From the NCBI RefSeq assembly GCF_030066895.1, contig NZ_JASJAV010000007.1, positions 1 through 64,000 on the forward strand: DNA of 64,000 nucleotides. Reading direction: 5' to 3'. The notes beneath the pieces were generated by a model that did no database searches, was not told the DNA's origin, and saw only the letters and a program-made list of their open reading frames with translations. The stretch's first letter is position 1; every line of letters begins with the position of its first letter. Shown in pieces: positions 20,887 through 31,915 of this stretch. The DNA is from Breoghania sp. (lineage in GTDB: Bacteria > Pseudomonadota > Alphaproteobacteria > Rhizobiales > Stappiaceae). The translations under genes were made by a program, and so were the position numbers.

Positions 20887-22767
20887 CTAGTGGCGTTCCA
20901 CCTGGCTGACATCGCGCACGGTGCCGCGCGCCGCCGAGGTTGCCAGTGCGCCGTAGGCCCGCAGTGCGGGAGTGATCTTGCGCGAACGCGGCTTGGCGGG
21001 CTTCCAGACGTCCTTGCCCTTGGCTTCCATCGCGGCGCGACGCTTGGCGAGATCCTCGTCGGAGACCGCCAGATGAATGGTGCGGTTGGGGATATCGATC
21101 TCGATCGTATCGCCCTCTTCCACCAGATCGACGGTGCCGCCCTCGACCGCTTCCGGCGAGGCGTGGCCGATAGAAAGCCCCGAGGAGCCACCGGAGAAGC
21201 GACCGTCGGTGATCAGCACGCAGGCCTTGCCGAGGGCCCTTCGACTTCAGGTAGCTCGTCGGACAGAGCATTTCCTGCATGCTGGGGCCGCCCTTCGGGC
21301 CCTCGTAACGCACCAGCACGATGTCGCCGGGCTTGATCTTGCCGGTCAGGATGTCGCTCACCGCCTGATCCTGGCTCTCGCAAATGCGGGCGGGGCCGGT
21401 GAAGGTCAGGATGCTTTCATCGACGCCGGACGTCTTCACGATGCAGCCGTCCTCGGCAAGATTGCCGTAGAGCACCGCCAGACCGCCGTCCTTGGGGAAG
21501 GCGTGGTCGTAGTCGCGGATGATGCCGGACTGACAGTCGGTATCGACCTCGTCGTAGCGCCGGTCCTGACTGAAGGCAACTTGCGTCGGCACGCCGCCGG
21601 GGGCCGCACGGAAGAATTCCTGAACCGAGGGAGAGTTGGTGCGCTTCACGTCCCAGCGGTCCAACGCATCGACCATCGTCTCGGCATGAACCGTCTTGAC
21701 GGAGGCATCCAGAAGACCGGCGGGCTCGAGCTCACCCAGAATGCCCATGATGCCGCCTGCGTGGTGAACGTCCTCGACATGCACGTTGGCAACCAACGGC
21801 GCAAACCTTGCACAGCACCGGAACCCGGCGCGACAGGCGGTCGATATCGGCTATGGTGAAGTCGACTTCGCCTTCTTGAGCGGCGGCGAGCAGATGAAGC
21901 ACCGTGTTGGTGGAGCCCGCCCATGGCAATATCCAGCGACATGGCGTTCTCGAATGCCGGCACAGTGGCGATGGAGCGCGGCAGCACGCTTTCATCGTCC
22001 TGCTCGTAATGCTCGTAATAGCGGCGCGCCAGATCGACGATCAGGTGACCAGCCTCCACGAAGAGCCGCTTGCGGTCGGCATGGGTGGCAAACGTCGTGC
22101 CGTTGCCCGGCAGCGCGAGACCCAGCGCCTCGGTCAGGCAGTTCATGGAGTTGGCGGTGAACATGCCGGAGCAGGAGCCGCAGGTCGGGCAGGCGTTCTG
22201 CTCGTAGGTCTGGACATCGGCGTCCGACAGCTTGTTGTCGACGGCGACGATCATCGCGTCGATCAGGTCGACGGATTTCGTCTCGCCGTTTTCCAGCACC
22301 ACCTTGCCGGCTTCCATCGGACCGCCCGGACCGCCGGAAACGAAGATGACCGGAATGTTCAGGCGCATGGACGCCATCAGCATGCCCGGCGTGATCTTGT
22401 CGCAATTGGAAATGCAGACCAGCGCATCGGCGCAATGGGCATTGACCATGTATTCCACGCTGTTGGCGATGATCTCGCGCGAAGGCAGCGAGTAGAGCAT
22501 GCCGTCGTGGCCCATGGCGATGCCGTCATCGACGGCGATGGTGTTGAATTCCTTGGCGACGCCGCCCGCCTTCTCGATTTCTCAGGCGACGAGCTGTCCC
22601 AGATCCTTCAGGTTAACGTGTCCGGGCACGAACTGGGTGAAGGAGTTGGCGATGGCAATGATCGGCTTGCCGAAATCGCCGTCCTTCATGCCGGTTGCGC
22701 GCCACAAACCGCGCGCACCGGCCATGTTTCGGCCGTGCGTGGAAGTGCGGGAACGATAGGCGGGCAT
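20887..22767 (-). pseudogene. ilvD: dihydroxy-acid dehydratase, one stop and three frameshifts
   Basis: IlvD makes the 2-keto acid precursors of valine, leucine and isoleucine. ATG at 22767 ([20 protein letters not shown]). Lesions in order: TGA at 22582-22584 in [15 protein letters not shown] (CGA to TGA); a 9-bp exact tandem duplication near 22325 giving [10 protein letters not shown] instead of GGPMEAG; an extra G near 21918 at [14 protein letters not shown]; an extra T near 21800 before [14 protein letters not shown]; an extra C near 21237 at [15 protein letters not shown]. Cluster-binding [20 protein letters not shown] and the C-terminal [15 protein letters not shown] are preserved. At least four independent inactivating events. 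Confidence 0.92.
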
Positions 22768-23008
22768 GGGCGAACCTCTTAAACTCTTGGCTGTTCTTAT
22801 GGCTGGCTGCACCTCTTTTGGCAGCTTTCCCGGGCATTAGGAAGGCCTGAGTTAAGGGAAAGCGGTACGGCAAGAGGCGATTTGACACGCAACAATGATG
22901 CGCAAAGGCGCATCGATCATTCGGTTCTTTGCGAATAATGCGAATCTGAAATCGCGGCTTGAGAAGAGCGAGAGGCATCATCGCCCCGAATCGTTCTATG
23001 TTTGTTTC

Positions 23009-24198
23009 ATGGATTTTTCGGCACCGCTTTTTCAGTTTTCCGGGCGCGAGATCTCGTCGAACTTTGCCTTCTCGTGATCCTGCTTCTTGTCTCTCTTTCC
23101 CTGGCGCGCGGATGGCGGCGTTCGGAGCGGGCCGCACGCTTTCACGCGCGCGAACTGGAAGCGCGCATCGATACGCTACTGAAGATCCAGGCCGAGATGA
23201 CCGGGCGCATGCAGTCGATGGCGGAGCATCTGGGAACCCGGCAATCGGACCTGATGCGCTCCGTCAACGAGCGGCTCGACGGGTTCGGACACAAGCTTGG
23301 CCAGTCGATGGCACAGTCCTCAAAGATCACGCAGGAGAGCCTTGGGGCTCTGCACGAGCGGCTCGGCATCATCGACCGGGCGCAGAAGATCATTAAGAAC
23401 TTATCCGGACAGGTCGGCGAATTGCAGCAGATCCTGTCGAACAAGCAAGCGCGCGGGGCTTTCGGTCAGGGGCGGATGGAAGTGATCATCCAGGACGCCC
23501 TGCCTGAGACGGCCTATACGTTCCAGGCGACGCTATCGACCGGGAGCCGCCCCGATTGCGTCATTCACATGCCGAACGGCGCACCGCCGCTGGTCATCGA
23601 CGCGAAGTTCCCGCTGGAGACTTTCAACCGCCTGCATGACGAAGATGACGATGCGAAGGCCGCCGCCCAGCAGTTCCGCCGGGACGTGGCCAAGCATGTG
23701 CTGGATATTCACGAGCGTTACCTGATCGCGTGAGAAACGCAGGACACGGCCTTCATGTTCGTGCCCTCGGAATCGCTGTTTGCGGAGCTGCACGAGAACT
23801 TCGCCGATATCGTGCAGAAGGCGAATCGGGCGCGGGTGGTGATCGTTTCACCGTCGCTGCTCATGCTGTCGATCCAGGTGATCCAGTCGATCCTGCGCAT
23901 GCGCAAACAGGCCCATGTCGTTCAGTCGGAAGTCCGCTTCCTGATGGAGGATGTCGGGCGGCTGGAAGACCGGGTCGCCAAGCTGCAGCAGCGCCACAGA
24001 CAAACCGGGGAAGCGATCGAGCAGATCCTCACATCCGCCGGCAAGATCAGCCGCCGCAGTGAGCGAATCGATGCGCTGGACCTGGATGAGGAGGAAGAGG
24101 CCCGGCGGTCTGTTGCCGATGTTGCGGACGAGACGTCCGAGGACGTGTTGCCGATCCCGTTAAAACGGGCAGAACCCGGCAGCGCGAGAGCCGGGTAA
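23009..24198 (+). pseudogene. rmuC: RmuC-type recombination protein, frameshift and in-frame stop
   Basis: RmuC is a membrane-anchored coiled-coil protein with a nuclease-like domain that limits inversions at repeats. True start is probably ATG at 23009 (MDFSAPLFQFSGREIS); a missing base near 23052 shifts into VELCLLVILLLVSLSLARG, the membrane anchor. A long coiled coil follows (ARELEARIDTLLKIQAEMTG), then the nuclease-like core QGRMEVIIQDALPETAYTFQ and LVIDAKFPLETFNRL. TGA at 23731-23733 interrupts YLIA-ETQDTAFMFVPSES; the frame then continues to 24198 (VSPSLLMLSIQVIQSILRM). Confidence 0.85.
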
Positions 24199-24230
24199 AA
24201 TGGATGCGCGGGCAGCGTTTCGTGTTTGTG

Positions 24231-24415
24231 GCCCATCCTTCGAGACGGTCGCTTTCGCGACCTCCTCAGGATGACATTGAATGTGTGGCAGACTTTGGCG
24301 AAAAAGGATTTGAGTTGTCGGCAACCCTTTAAATTCGGCGATCTGCTAACGGCGCTACCCACCCGATAACGTCATCCTGAGGAGATCGCGAAAGCGACCA
24401 TCTCGAAGGATGGGC
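24231..24415. repeat. 45-bp inverted repeat pair, REP-like
   Basis: Arm 1 at 24231-24275 begins GCCCATCCTTCGAGACGG; arm 2 at 24371-24415 is its complement at 43 of 45 positions. Each arm itself contains a perfect small hairpin (GGTCGC-TTTC-GCGACC in arm 1). The arms are 95 bp apart, in the gap between rmuC and the phytase-like gene. CATCCTTCGAGAC...TCCTCAGGATGA elements of this type are dispersed intergenic repeats in many Hyphomicrobiales; I recognise the pattern from memory. The rest of the 424-bp gap holds no gene. Confidence 0.8.
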
Positions 24416-24622
24416 CGCACGCGAAATCCCAGCAAAACCGGCATCAACAATAGAACGCGCTCTACCCATTTTTAACGCCGAGGTCTCAATCACTTAGGCG
24501 GCTGTGTAATCTTCCTATCACACGAAGTTTCTAAATATCGCGTCGGCCGGGCAGCCACCCACCTCCCAGGCAGCGCCCGCCACTCCCGCCTTTCATGACA
24601 GCCAAATCTCGGGGATGCGACG

Positions 24623-25983
24623 ATGCGAAACTTCCTGACCGCAGGCCTGCTTCTTTCCACCGCCCTTGCCACCTCTCTGGCCACCACGACGGCCGCCAGC
24701 GCCGATGAGAGCAAGGCGTTTGACGCCGTTCTCGCCGGTCACACGGTGCTTCCGGCCGAAACACTGATCCCGGCCCCGGCCGATGCTTCGGAAAGCCTCA
24801 AGGTTTCCGGCAAGTACACCGGCAAGGCGCCGATGCGCGTTTCCGCCGAGCCGACCGACGGCGCGGCCCTACCCTTCAACGGTCAGCCCGTGCAGGGCTT
24901 TTCCGGCATCAAGACGATGGGTGACGACACCTACTTCGTCGGCACCGACAACGGCTTCGGCAAGAAGGTGAACTCGCCGGACGCCATGCTGATGTACCAC
25001 ACGATCAAGTTGGATTTCGAAACGGGCGAGATCGAGATGGTGAAGACCACCTTCATCTCCGATCTCGACAAGGTCATCCCCTTCGTGATCATCAACGAGG
25101 GCAGCGAGAGCCGCTATCTGACGGGTGTGGATATCAACATCGAGGGTTTCCAGCCGATCGGCCAAGATCTATATCGGCGACTAATTCGGCCCCCTATGTC
25201 ATCGCCGTCGATGCGCAAAGCGGCAAGGTCACCGACTTCTTCGAGACCACGGTCAACGGCGAGACGGTGCGTTCGCCCGACAATTACGCCATTCAGCTCC
25301 CCAATCCTTACGGTGGGCGCCCGGACTACAACCTCAAGCGCTCCAAGGGCTTTGAGGGTTTCGCCGCCTCCATGGACGGCTCCAAGCTCTATGGCCTGCT
25401 GGAAGGCCCGCTGTGGGACAAGACCGAAGGCGCCTATGAGCCTATGAGAAGGTGAACGGCGTCGATGCCTCGCGCATCGTCGAGTTCGACGTCGCCAAGG
25501 GCGAGTGGACCGGCCGCTCCTAGCTCTATCCGTTTGCCGCCGACAACCACGCCATCGGCGACTTCAACATGATCGACGAGACGCGCGGTCTGGCGATCGA
25601 GCGCGACGGCGGCCAGGGCGATGCGGAGAAGGCCTGCAAGAACGGCGAAACCGAAGACTGCTTGACCAACCCGGCGAAGTTCAAGCGCATCTATCTGATC
25701 GATATCAACGGCGTGGAAGACGGCCAGCCGGTGAAGAAGATCGGCTACATCGATCTAATGGGCATCAAGGATCCGAAAGGCGTTGCCCGCCTCGGCAAGC
25801 GCGAGGACGGCCGCTTCACCTTCCCGTTCGTGACGATCGAGGACGTCGACATGGTCAATGAGGAGACGATCATCGTCGGCAACGACAACAACTTCCCCTT
25901 GCTCCAAGGGGCGTGACCTTGTCGAGCGCGACAATAACGAGATGGTGATCCTGAAGGTCGGCGACTTCCTCAAGGCGCACTGA
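24623..25983 (+). pseudogene. secreted esterase-like phytase-family protein, multiply disrupted
   Basis: ATG at 24623 with a signal peptide (LTAGLLLSTALATSLATTTA, cleavage near ASA-DES). The chain matches the 'esterase-like activity of phytase' beta-propeller family: PVQGFSGIKTMGDDTYFVGT, VDINIEGFQPIG, SMDGSKLYGLLEGPLWD, NHAIGDFNMIDETRGLAIE and VGNDNNFPLL. Lesions: missing base near 25168; TAA at 25182-25184 in GDEFGP; extra C near 25191; 8-bp exact tandem duplication CCTATGAG at 25433-25448; TAG at 25521-25523; extra G near 25908. End IGDFLKAH-type tail at 25983 after correction. Confidence 0.8.
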
Positions 25984-26012
25984 ACTCGACCGGAAATCCC
26001 GATCGAGTATGC

Positions 26013-26043
26013 CCCCATCTGCCGAAAGGCAGGCGGGGTTTTT
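26013..26043 (+). terminator. rho-independent terminator
   Basis: Stem CCCCATCTGCC / GGCAGGCGGGG with a GAAA tetraloop, followed directly by TTTTTCGTTT. It lies 30 bp after the stop of the phytase-like gene. Confidence 0.85.
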
Positions 26044-26218
26044 CGTTTGGCAGGCTGTCGGCGGGAGGTGGCTCCGACTTTCCGGATTGACTTATCGCCA
26101 TATCACTAGAATACTAACTTTACAGTTACATTGAGTTAAGGTCCTATCAATCGAGGGAGCGGCGCAGGGCTTTGCGGCGATCGGGTCTGAGGCCCGAGTT
26201 CAGGTCATTCTCACGCTG

Positions 26219-28677
26219 GTGCGCCCGGGCGAAGCGGGTCTGCGATATTCAGGAGCGCAAGTCATTTCCACTGCCTTACTGGACGAGCTTGCGACCGCTA
26301 CGGACTGAATGCCGGCCCACGTTCCGGGCACGGTGGCGAGCCCGTTCGAGGCGGCCGGACGTTACTCCATCGAGATCCCAACACCGCTGTACGACAAGGA
26401 TGCCTGGTACCTCACCAATGTGGAGCTGAGCGGTCCGGGGTCGAGGATTCTCGTCCTCGAGGGCCTTGCCACGATCGCAGAGGTCTACTGGAACGGTGAG
26501 AAAGTGCTGTCCAGCGAGAGCATGTTTCTCGTCCATGACATCGAGGTGGACGCGCACGCAACGAACGTTCTGGCAATCTGCTTTCGGGCGCTCGCACCGC
26601 GGCTTGAAGCTCGCGGCCCGCGCGCCCGCTGGCGCCCTCAGCTTACCTCTTCCGAGGGACTGCGCTTGATCCGGACCACGCTTCTCGGTCACATGCCCGG
26701 ATTGGTGCGCCGAGATTCACGCGGTCGACCCATGGTGGCCGATTTTGCTGGTGAAGAGAAACGAGGCCGAAGTTGTTGTCACAAAGCTTGCGACACGCCT
26801 TGAGGACGATGGCACGGGGACACTGTCGCTTGCCTTTTCAACCACCGGGATTGACGGCGAACCGGCGATTTATTGCGCCGGAGCCAGAACCGAAACGATC
26901 CGTCAGGATGACGGCATCTGGCACGCGGATCTCTCGATCCCCGGTGTCGCGCCCTGGTGGCCCCATACGCACGGGACGCCCGCTCTCCAGAACGTTCGGC
27001 TGGAGATTGGAAGCCAAAGCTTTGATCTCGCACGCACCGGCTTTCGCCGCATCGACGTGGATCGGGGCGACGACGGACAGGTATTTTCGCTGAAGATCAA
27101 TGGTGTCGACGTCTTCTGCCGCGGCGCGGTCTGGACGACGGCGGATATCATCGATCTGCCGGGCGGTCGCAAAAGCTATTGCCATTGGTTTGAGCTTGCG
27201 GTCGAGGCGGGCATGAACATGCTGCGCATCGGCGGAACGATGGCATACGAGAGCGCGGAGTTCTTCGCCCTGTGCGACGAGCTCGGCGTGATGGTCTGGC
27301 AGGATTTCCAGTTCGCCAATTACGACTACCCGATCAAGGACGAAGCCTTCGTCGACAGCGTGCACAAGGAGGCGCGGCAGGTTCTTGACGCGACACAAGC
27401 TCTCCCTCGCTCACAGTCCTTTGCGGCGGCAGCTAGATCTACCAGCAAGTCGCCATGCTCGACCTGCTGGAAAGCCGCTGGAAAGAGGAACTGACGGAGA
27501 CGGTGCTTGCGGAAATCGCCGCGAGAATGCGGGCCGACGTTCCATATGTGCCGAATTCGCCCTGCGGCGGCGCCATGCCGTTTTCACCGAATGCAGGCAT
27601 TGCGCATTATTACGGGGTCGGGGCCTATCAGCGTCCGCTGGAGGATGCCCGCAGAGCCAACGTCCGGTTTGTCGCCGAGTGCCTCGCTTTTTCGAACATA
27701 CCGCAATAGGAAACGCTCGATGCTCATCTGGCCGTCGCATCTGGGCACGATCAGCGCTGGAAGGCGCGGGTGCCGCGCGACCGCAGGGTGGGATGGGACT
27801 TCGAGGATGTGCGAGATCACTACCTCAAGCTTCTCCACGGCGAAGATCCGGCGGCACTTCCCTATGGCGATCCGGCCCGCTATCTGGATCTGTCGCGCAT
27901 TGTTACCGGAGAGGTAATGGAAGCCACCTTCGCCGAATGGCATCGCGTGGCTTCGTCATGTGCGGGAGCGCTAGTCTGGACTTTCCAGGATCTGCTGCCC
28001 GGCCCGGCTGGGGCGTCATCGATGCGACGGGTGAGCCGAAACCGGCCTGGTATGCTCTGAAGCGCGCCTTCCGCCCCCTCCAGATCGCTCTGACCGACGA
28101 AGGCACGAACGGACTTGCCGTCCATGTGACAAACGAAACCGGGACCAAGCGGGACATCACCGTCTCGATCGCCTGTCTGCGCGAGGGAAAGACACCGGTT
28201 GTTTCCGGTCAGCTGGATATGGCCCTCGATCCGCGCCAGGTACTCGAACTCCCCGCCACGGACCTGTTCGAGGCCTTCTTCGACACGACCTACGCCTATC
28301 GCTTCGGTCCAGTGTCACACGACGTAACGGTGGCTCGGCTGGTCGATCGCGACACGGAGCATACGCTTGCCGAAGCGTTCCATTTTCCGCATGGCGTACC
28401 CGCAGCACGCATCGAGCCGGAGATCGATATTTCCGTGGAAGCAACCGAAACGGGAGACTGGACCTTGCGTCTCGCAACAACCCGTTTCACACAGTCGGTT
28501 AATATCGTGGATGATGGATTCCGGCCCAGTGACGATTGGTTCCATCTGGCGCCGGGCGCTAAGAAAATCGTCGCCTTGAAGCAGCGCCATCGGGCTGCCG
28601 CCGATGTTACTCCGAACGGGACTGTCACCGCACTCAATGCGACCGGCGGACTAAGCTACCGAAGCCCTAATCCTTGA
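26219..28677 (+). pseudogene. GH2 beta-mannosidase-like glycoside hydrolase, multiply disrupted
   Basis: First gene of the polysaccharide region. N-terminal sandwich domain: PAHVPGTVASPFEAAGRYS, PLYDKDAWYLTNVEL; barrel: GVDVFCRGAVWTTADIIDLPG, EFFALCDELGVMVWQDFQFA, later RFVAECLAFSNIP (probable nucleophile region) and EWHRVASSCAGALVWTFQDL. Lesions: TGA at 26306 just before the first clear Met (Trp expected); shift near 26712; shift near 27402; TAG at 27434-27436 exactly where the acid/base Glu of GGSEIYQQVAML belongs; TAG at 27707-27709; a missing C near 28003. The C-terminal beta domain runs to 28677. The true start is uncertain (GTG at 26219 taken). 3' end overlaps convergent wzx by 11 bp. 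Confidence 0.8.
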
Positions 28678-29890
28678 GGGACGGGCCGGTCTTCTGCCTG
28701 AGGACGATGACCCAGGTCAGGATGATCAGCACGATCTGCAGGGCAAACCACATCACCGCCGCGCCCAGCAATCCGCCCACCGTCGCGCCGAACCAGACGA
28801 CGGGAATAAGAGCAGGCTCATCGCGATGAGAAGCGACATGCGGATGGTCTGAAGCCCGATGGCGCGCAATATGTCGGCGCCGATGACCAGCGGAATGTAG
28901 TCGACCACGAAGAACAGGACGACGGCGACGGGAATGGCAAGGCCTGTGGCAATGGGCAGAAGCCTCAGTCCGAAGGCGATGGAACTGTTGCGGCCGCCTT
29001 CTGCATAGCGGAAGTGCCGGGTTGTAGTCGCATAAAGAAAGGCGCGCACCGGCGCGGAGGCTGCATCCATGATCCGGAACCCGGCCGCATACTGACCGCC
29101 GAACCCCGGCATCCAACGCATGCACGACGACGGGCTTGTCGATATCTCTCATACTGCCGATGGACAGGAATTCGATGCAGTAAAGGCCGCTCAGCTTCAG
29201 GTCCTCGCGCACGAACCCGAAAACCGGACGTCCGAGATCGCGGACCACCAGCGTCATGGCCACGGCGGCGGAAAGCGCGCCGGAGACGAAGAACCACCAG
29301 GCCCAGATATCGACGGTCAGATGCGAGAAGGTCGAGGCGGCGATCAGAAAGCAGAGCTTGGAGGCCGCCGTGAACACGTTGATGAAGAGCTGTTTGTGCA
29401 CCCTGTCGAAGGCCATGTAGGCATTCGCCGCCAATACGATGAGGCGGGTGAACAGCAGGTCGGAAAGCGAGAGGATGCACAGCGGCAGCAACTCGATCGC
29501 ATCCCCGATCAGATAGTGCAGGAAGAACAGCGTTGGCACGGCGACGAGGGGAAAGGTCACCGCCATCATGATCAGCGATTGACCGAAATAGAGTGGGAAC
29601 GACTTCGGATCGACGGCGACGCGCTGGACAAGCAGGTATTCGCTGCCAAGACCGATGATAAGGCCGGCGATGATCGAAACGCTGGTGATGCTCACGAACA
29701 CGCCGTAACCGCTCGCACCCAGAGAACGCGAGACCAGCATGAAGAAGAAGAGCTGGATTACGAGCTGCAGGCCGAAATTGATCGTGTAGGAAATCGTGTT
29801 GGCGACCAGCGGCGACCGCCTGACACGCGCAATGAGTGCGGCGACCTGGCTTTGCGGTTCCTCATCGGGACTAGATGGTTGTTTCGGCAT
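28667..29890 (-). pseudogene. Wzx-type polysaccharide flippase, frameshifted
   Basis: ATG at 29890. Multi-span membrane protein of the MATE/MVF-like polysaccharide exporter group: TISYTINFGLQLVIQLFFFM, SRSLGASGYGVFVSITSVSI, LIIGLGSEYLLVQRVAVD and LLFTRLIVLAANAYMAFDRV. The frame is lost near 29115 (after DKPVVVHAL), resumes as FRIMDAASAPVRAFLYAT and FFVVDYIPLVIGADILRA, and shifts again near 28805 before the last span ALQIVLIILTWVIVLRQK. It would flip lipid-linked repeat units for the locus. Confidence 0.78.
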
Positions 29891-30060
29891 TGTTCGTCCC
29901 GAAGCGGAGTGCGACCGTAGCCCGCGAAGCACCGTGACAGGCCTGCGTCATGAGCCGGAGGCAGATCGATACCATGTTGATCTTCCGACCGGATTAAAAC
30001 CTATGCGCGATAATCGGTAGATCCCGCTATCCGGCGAATGCAGAAAGACGAACAAGACAC

Positions 30061-30740
30061 ATGCTGGCCAGAACCCTCGCACTCACCTTTCACGGTATTG
30101 GCGCGCCCATTGTTTCACAGGCTCCCGGCGAAGGACGCTACTTCGTCACCGAAGACATTTTCCGGGACACGATCAGATCGCTTGCGGGGCTGGAGGCGAA
30201 AAGCGGTGTGAAGATACGCATCACGTTCGACGACGGAAACCTGTCCGATCATGCGGTCGGTCTACCAACCCTTCTGCAAAACGGCCGCACCGCGCGCTTC
30301 TTCGTCCTGGCGGGCCGGATCGAAAAGATCGGCTATCTGAGCGGCACGCAGCTTCGCGAGATGGTGGCCGCAGGAATGAGCATCGGCACTCATGGTTGGG
30401 ATCACGTCGACTGGAGTGTCCTCGATGAAGCCGGACAGCGGAAGGGAACGATCGACGCGCGCTGCAAGATCGAGGACGAGGCCGGATGCGCAGTGCGTGA
30501 AGCCACCATTCCGTTCGGCCGATTCGACAAGGCCCTGCTGGCGCATCTGAAGCAGTGCGACTACGACCGCATCTACACAAGCTCCGGGGAACTTTCCTGC
30601 GACGGGGCATGGTTCTGCCCACGTTGATCGGCAACCGACACGTTCAGCCGCAATGCGATCTGCCGCCGCGGCTCAGCCTGCGCCAGATCGTGCGCGGAAC
30701 GGTCTACGCGCAGCTTCGGCGCGTTCGCTACCGGATCTGA
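30061..30740 (+). pseudogene. polysaccharide deacetylase (NodB-like), C-terminal frameshift
   Basis: ATG at 30061. NodB fold: LALTFHGIGAP, RITFDDGNLSDHAVGLPTLL (catalytic Asp pair), TARFFVLAGRI, and the metal-ligand SIGTHGWDHVDWSVL. C-terminal TIPFGRFDKALLAHLKQC. Near 30620 the frame shifts; the likely original end SLRQIVRGTVYAQLRRVRYR lies in another frame and stops at 30740. Such enzymes N- or O-deacetylate sugars; this one probably modified the exopolysaccharide. All metal and catalytic residues precede the lesion, so partial function cannot be excluded. Confidence 0.75.
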
Positions 30741-30843
30741 CCGGCCCATCCGTCATATGCAAGGAATATGCCTAGTCCGGCTGCCTGTAGAGCTGGGCCA
30801 GGGGAAGCCCCAGCACGGAGCGCAACTTTCCCAGATTGAGCGC

Positions 30844-30877
30844 AAGCTTCTGGCGCATACAAGCTTCTGGCGCATAC
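30844..30877. repeat. 17-bp exact tandem duplication
   Basis: AAGCTTCTGGCGCATAC occurs twice head to tail (30844-30860 and 30861-30877) inside the glycosyltransferase. The unit is not a multiple of three, and removing one copy helps restore the conserved C-terminal frame. Confidence 0.95.
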
Positions 30878-31014
30878 AGAAGAAGGCCGCGCGATCAACG
30901 GGCCGAAGCACCAGCACCGGAACGGCCGCGGCGCAAACCTTCGCCCCCGCATCCAGCGCGAACAGGACCGACTGAACGATCCCGGAATGATCGGCCCTGC
31001 AGGCATCGGCATAG

Positions 31015-31048
31015 GATTGCCCCGAGCGGAGGATTGCCCCGAGCGGAC
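31015..31048. repeat. 17-bp exact tandem duplication
   Basis: GGATTGCCCCGAGCGGA occurs twice head to tail (31015-31031 and 31032-31048) in the same glycosyltransferase, 140 bp from the previous duplication. It shifts the frame right after AVRSGQS. Confidence 0.95.
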
Positions 31049-31915
31049 CGCACGGCTCAGAATGTAGGAGGGCATCAGCCGCTCCTGCGGCACATGCTCG
31101 TGGGCGATGGCATCGTCCGTTGCAAAAATGCGGGCTCCGCGCGCGGACGCGGCCGCAAAGAATGCCGTATCCCCGCCGCCCGTCACCCCGAGTGCCGGAT
31201 CGAAACGAAGACCGAGGCGGCGAACCAGGTCGATCTTGAGCAGGGTGTTGCCGCCACGCCCCGTCGAAAGCCTTTTGTCCCGGTAGCCAAAGTCATCGTA
31301 GAGCGGGTTCGCGCGCACGAGCCAATCCGGAGCACTGTCGGGATATCTGAGAAAGACGTGGCCGATGATGACATCCGCCTCGAATTTGCGGGCGCAGGTC
31401 AGAAGCCGCAGCAGCCAATCGGGTTCGACCCATTCGTCGTCATCGACAAGCGCGATCCAGTCGCCATGGGCCGCATTCAGCAAGGCGTTGCGGGCGGCAG
31501 AAATGTTCCCGGAGGCCACGGACAGACAGGTCACGGGAGGATCGCCAAGGTCTGCCTCTTCGATGACACGTGCGGCGGCGGCATCACGGGAATCGTCGGC
31601 AACTAGAACGGAAAAGGTCGTTGCGGGGGTCTTCGTCAGACGGGTAAGCGAGTGCAGCATATCTGCAAGCGAGGGGCGGCCGATGCTGGCAATGGCAATC
31701 GAGATGACTTCCATCGAGGCCGGATGCTGCACGTTCATCGCTCTGGGACTCATCGAGACGGGGTAAGGCAGGCAAACGCAAACATGCGTTACCTTAACCT
31801 TGCTATCTTTGACGCATCATTAAAGGCAGATTAGGGATTGTGCTCTCTCGTATGGGCGAAGAATACCCGGACGGTTACCGTGTACCATGTCGTTTGAAGG
31901 ACCGCGTACCCACAG

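Larger units (their letters stand above)
30772..31738 (-). pseudogene. family 2 glycosyltransferase, broken by two tandem duplications
   Basis: GT-A fold from ATG at 31738: MEVISIAIASIGRPSLADML, VLVADDSRDAAAARVIEEAD, ARNALLNAAHGDWIALVDDD with a DxD-like DDDEW motif, and NTLLKIDLVRRLGLRFDPAL plus GGGDTAFFAAAS. After AVRSGQS the gene is broken by a 17-bp exact duplication (31015-31048) and again by a 17-bp duplication at 30844-30877. Removing both restores one frame (VLFALDAGAKVCAAAVPVL, LGKLRSVLGLPLAQLYRQPD) ending at TAG 30772-30774. Acts in repeat-unit assembly; donor and acceptor unknown. Confidence 0.82.
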
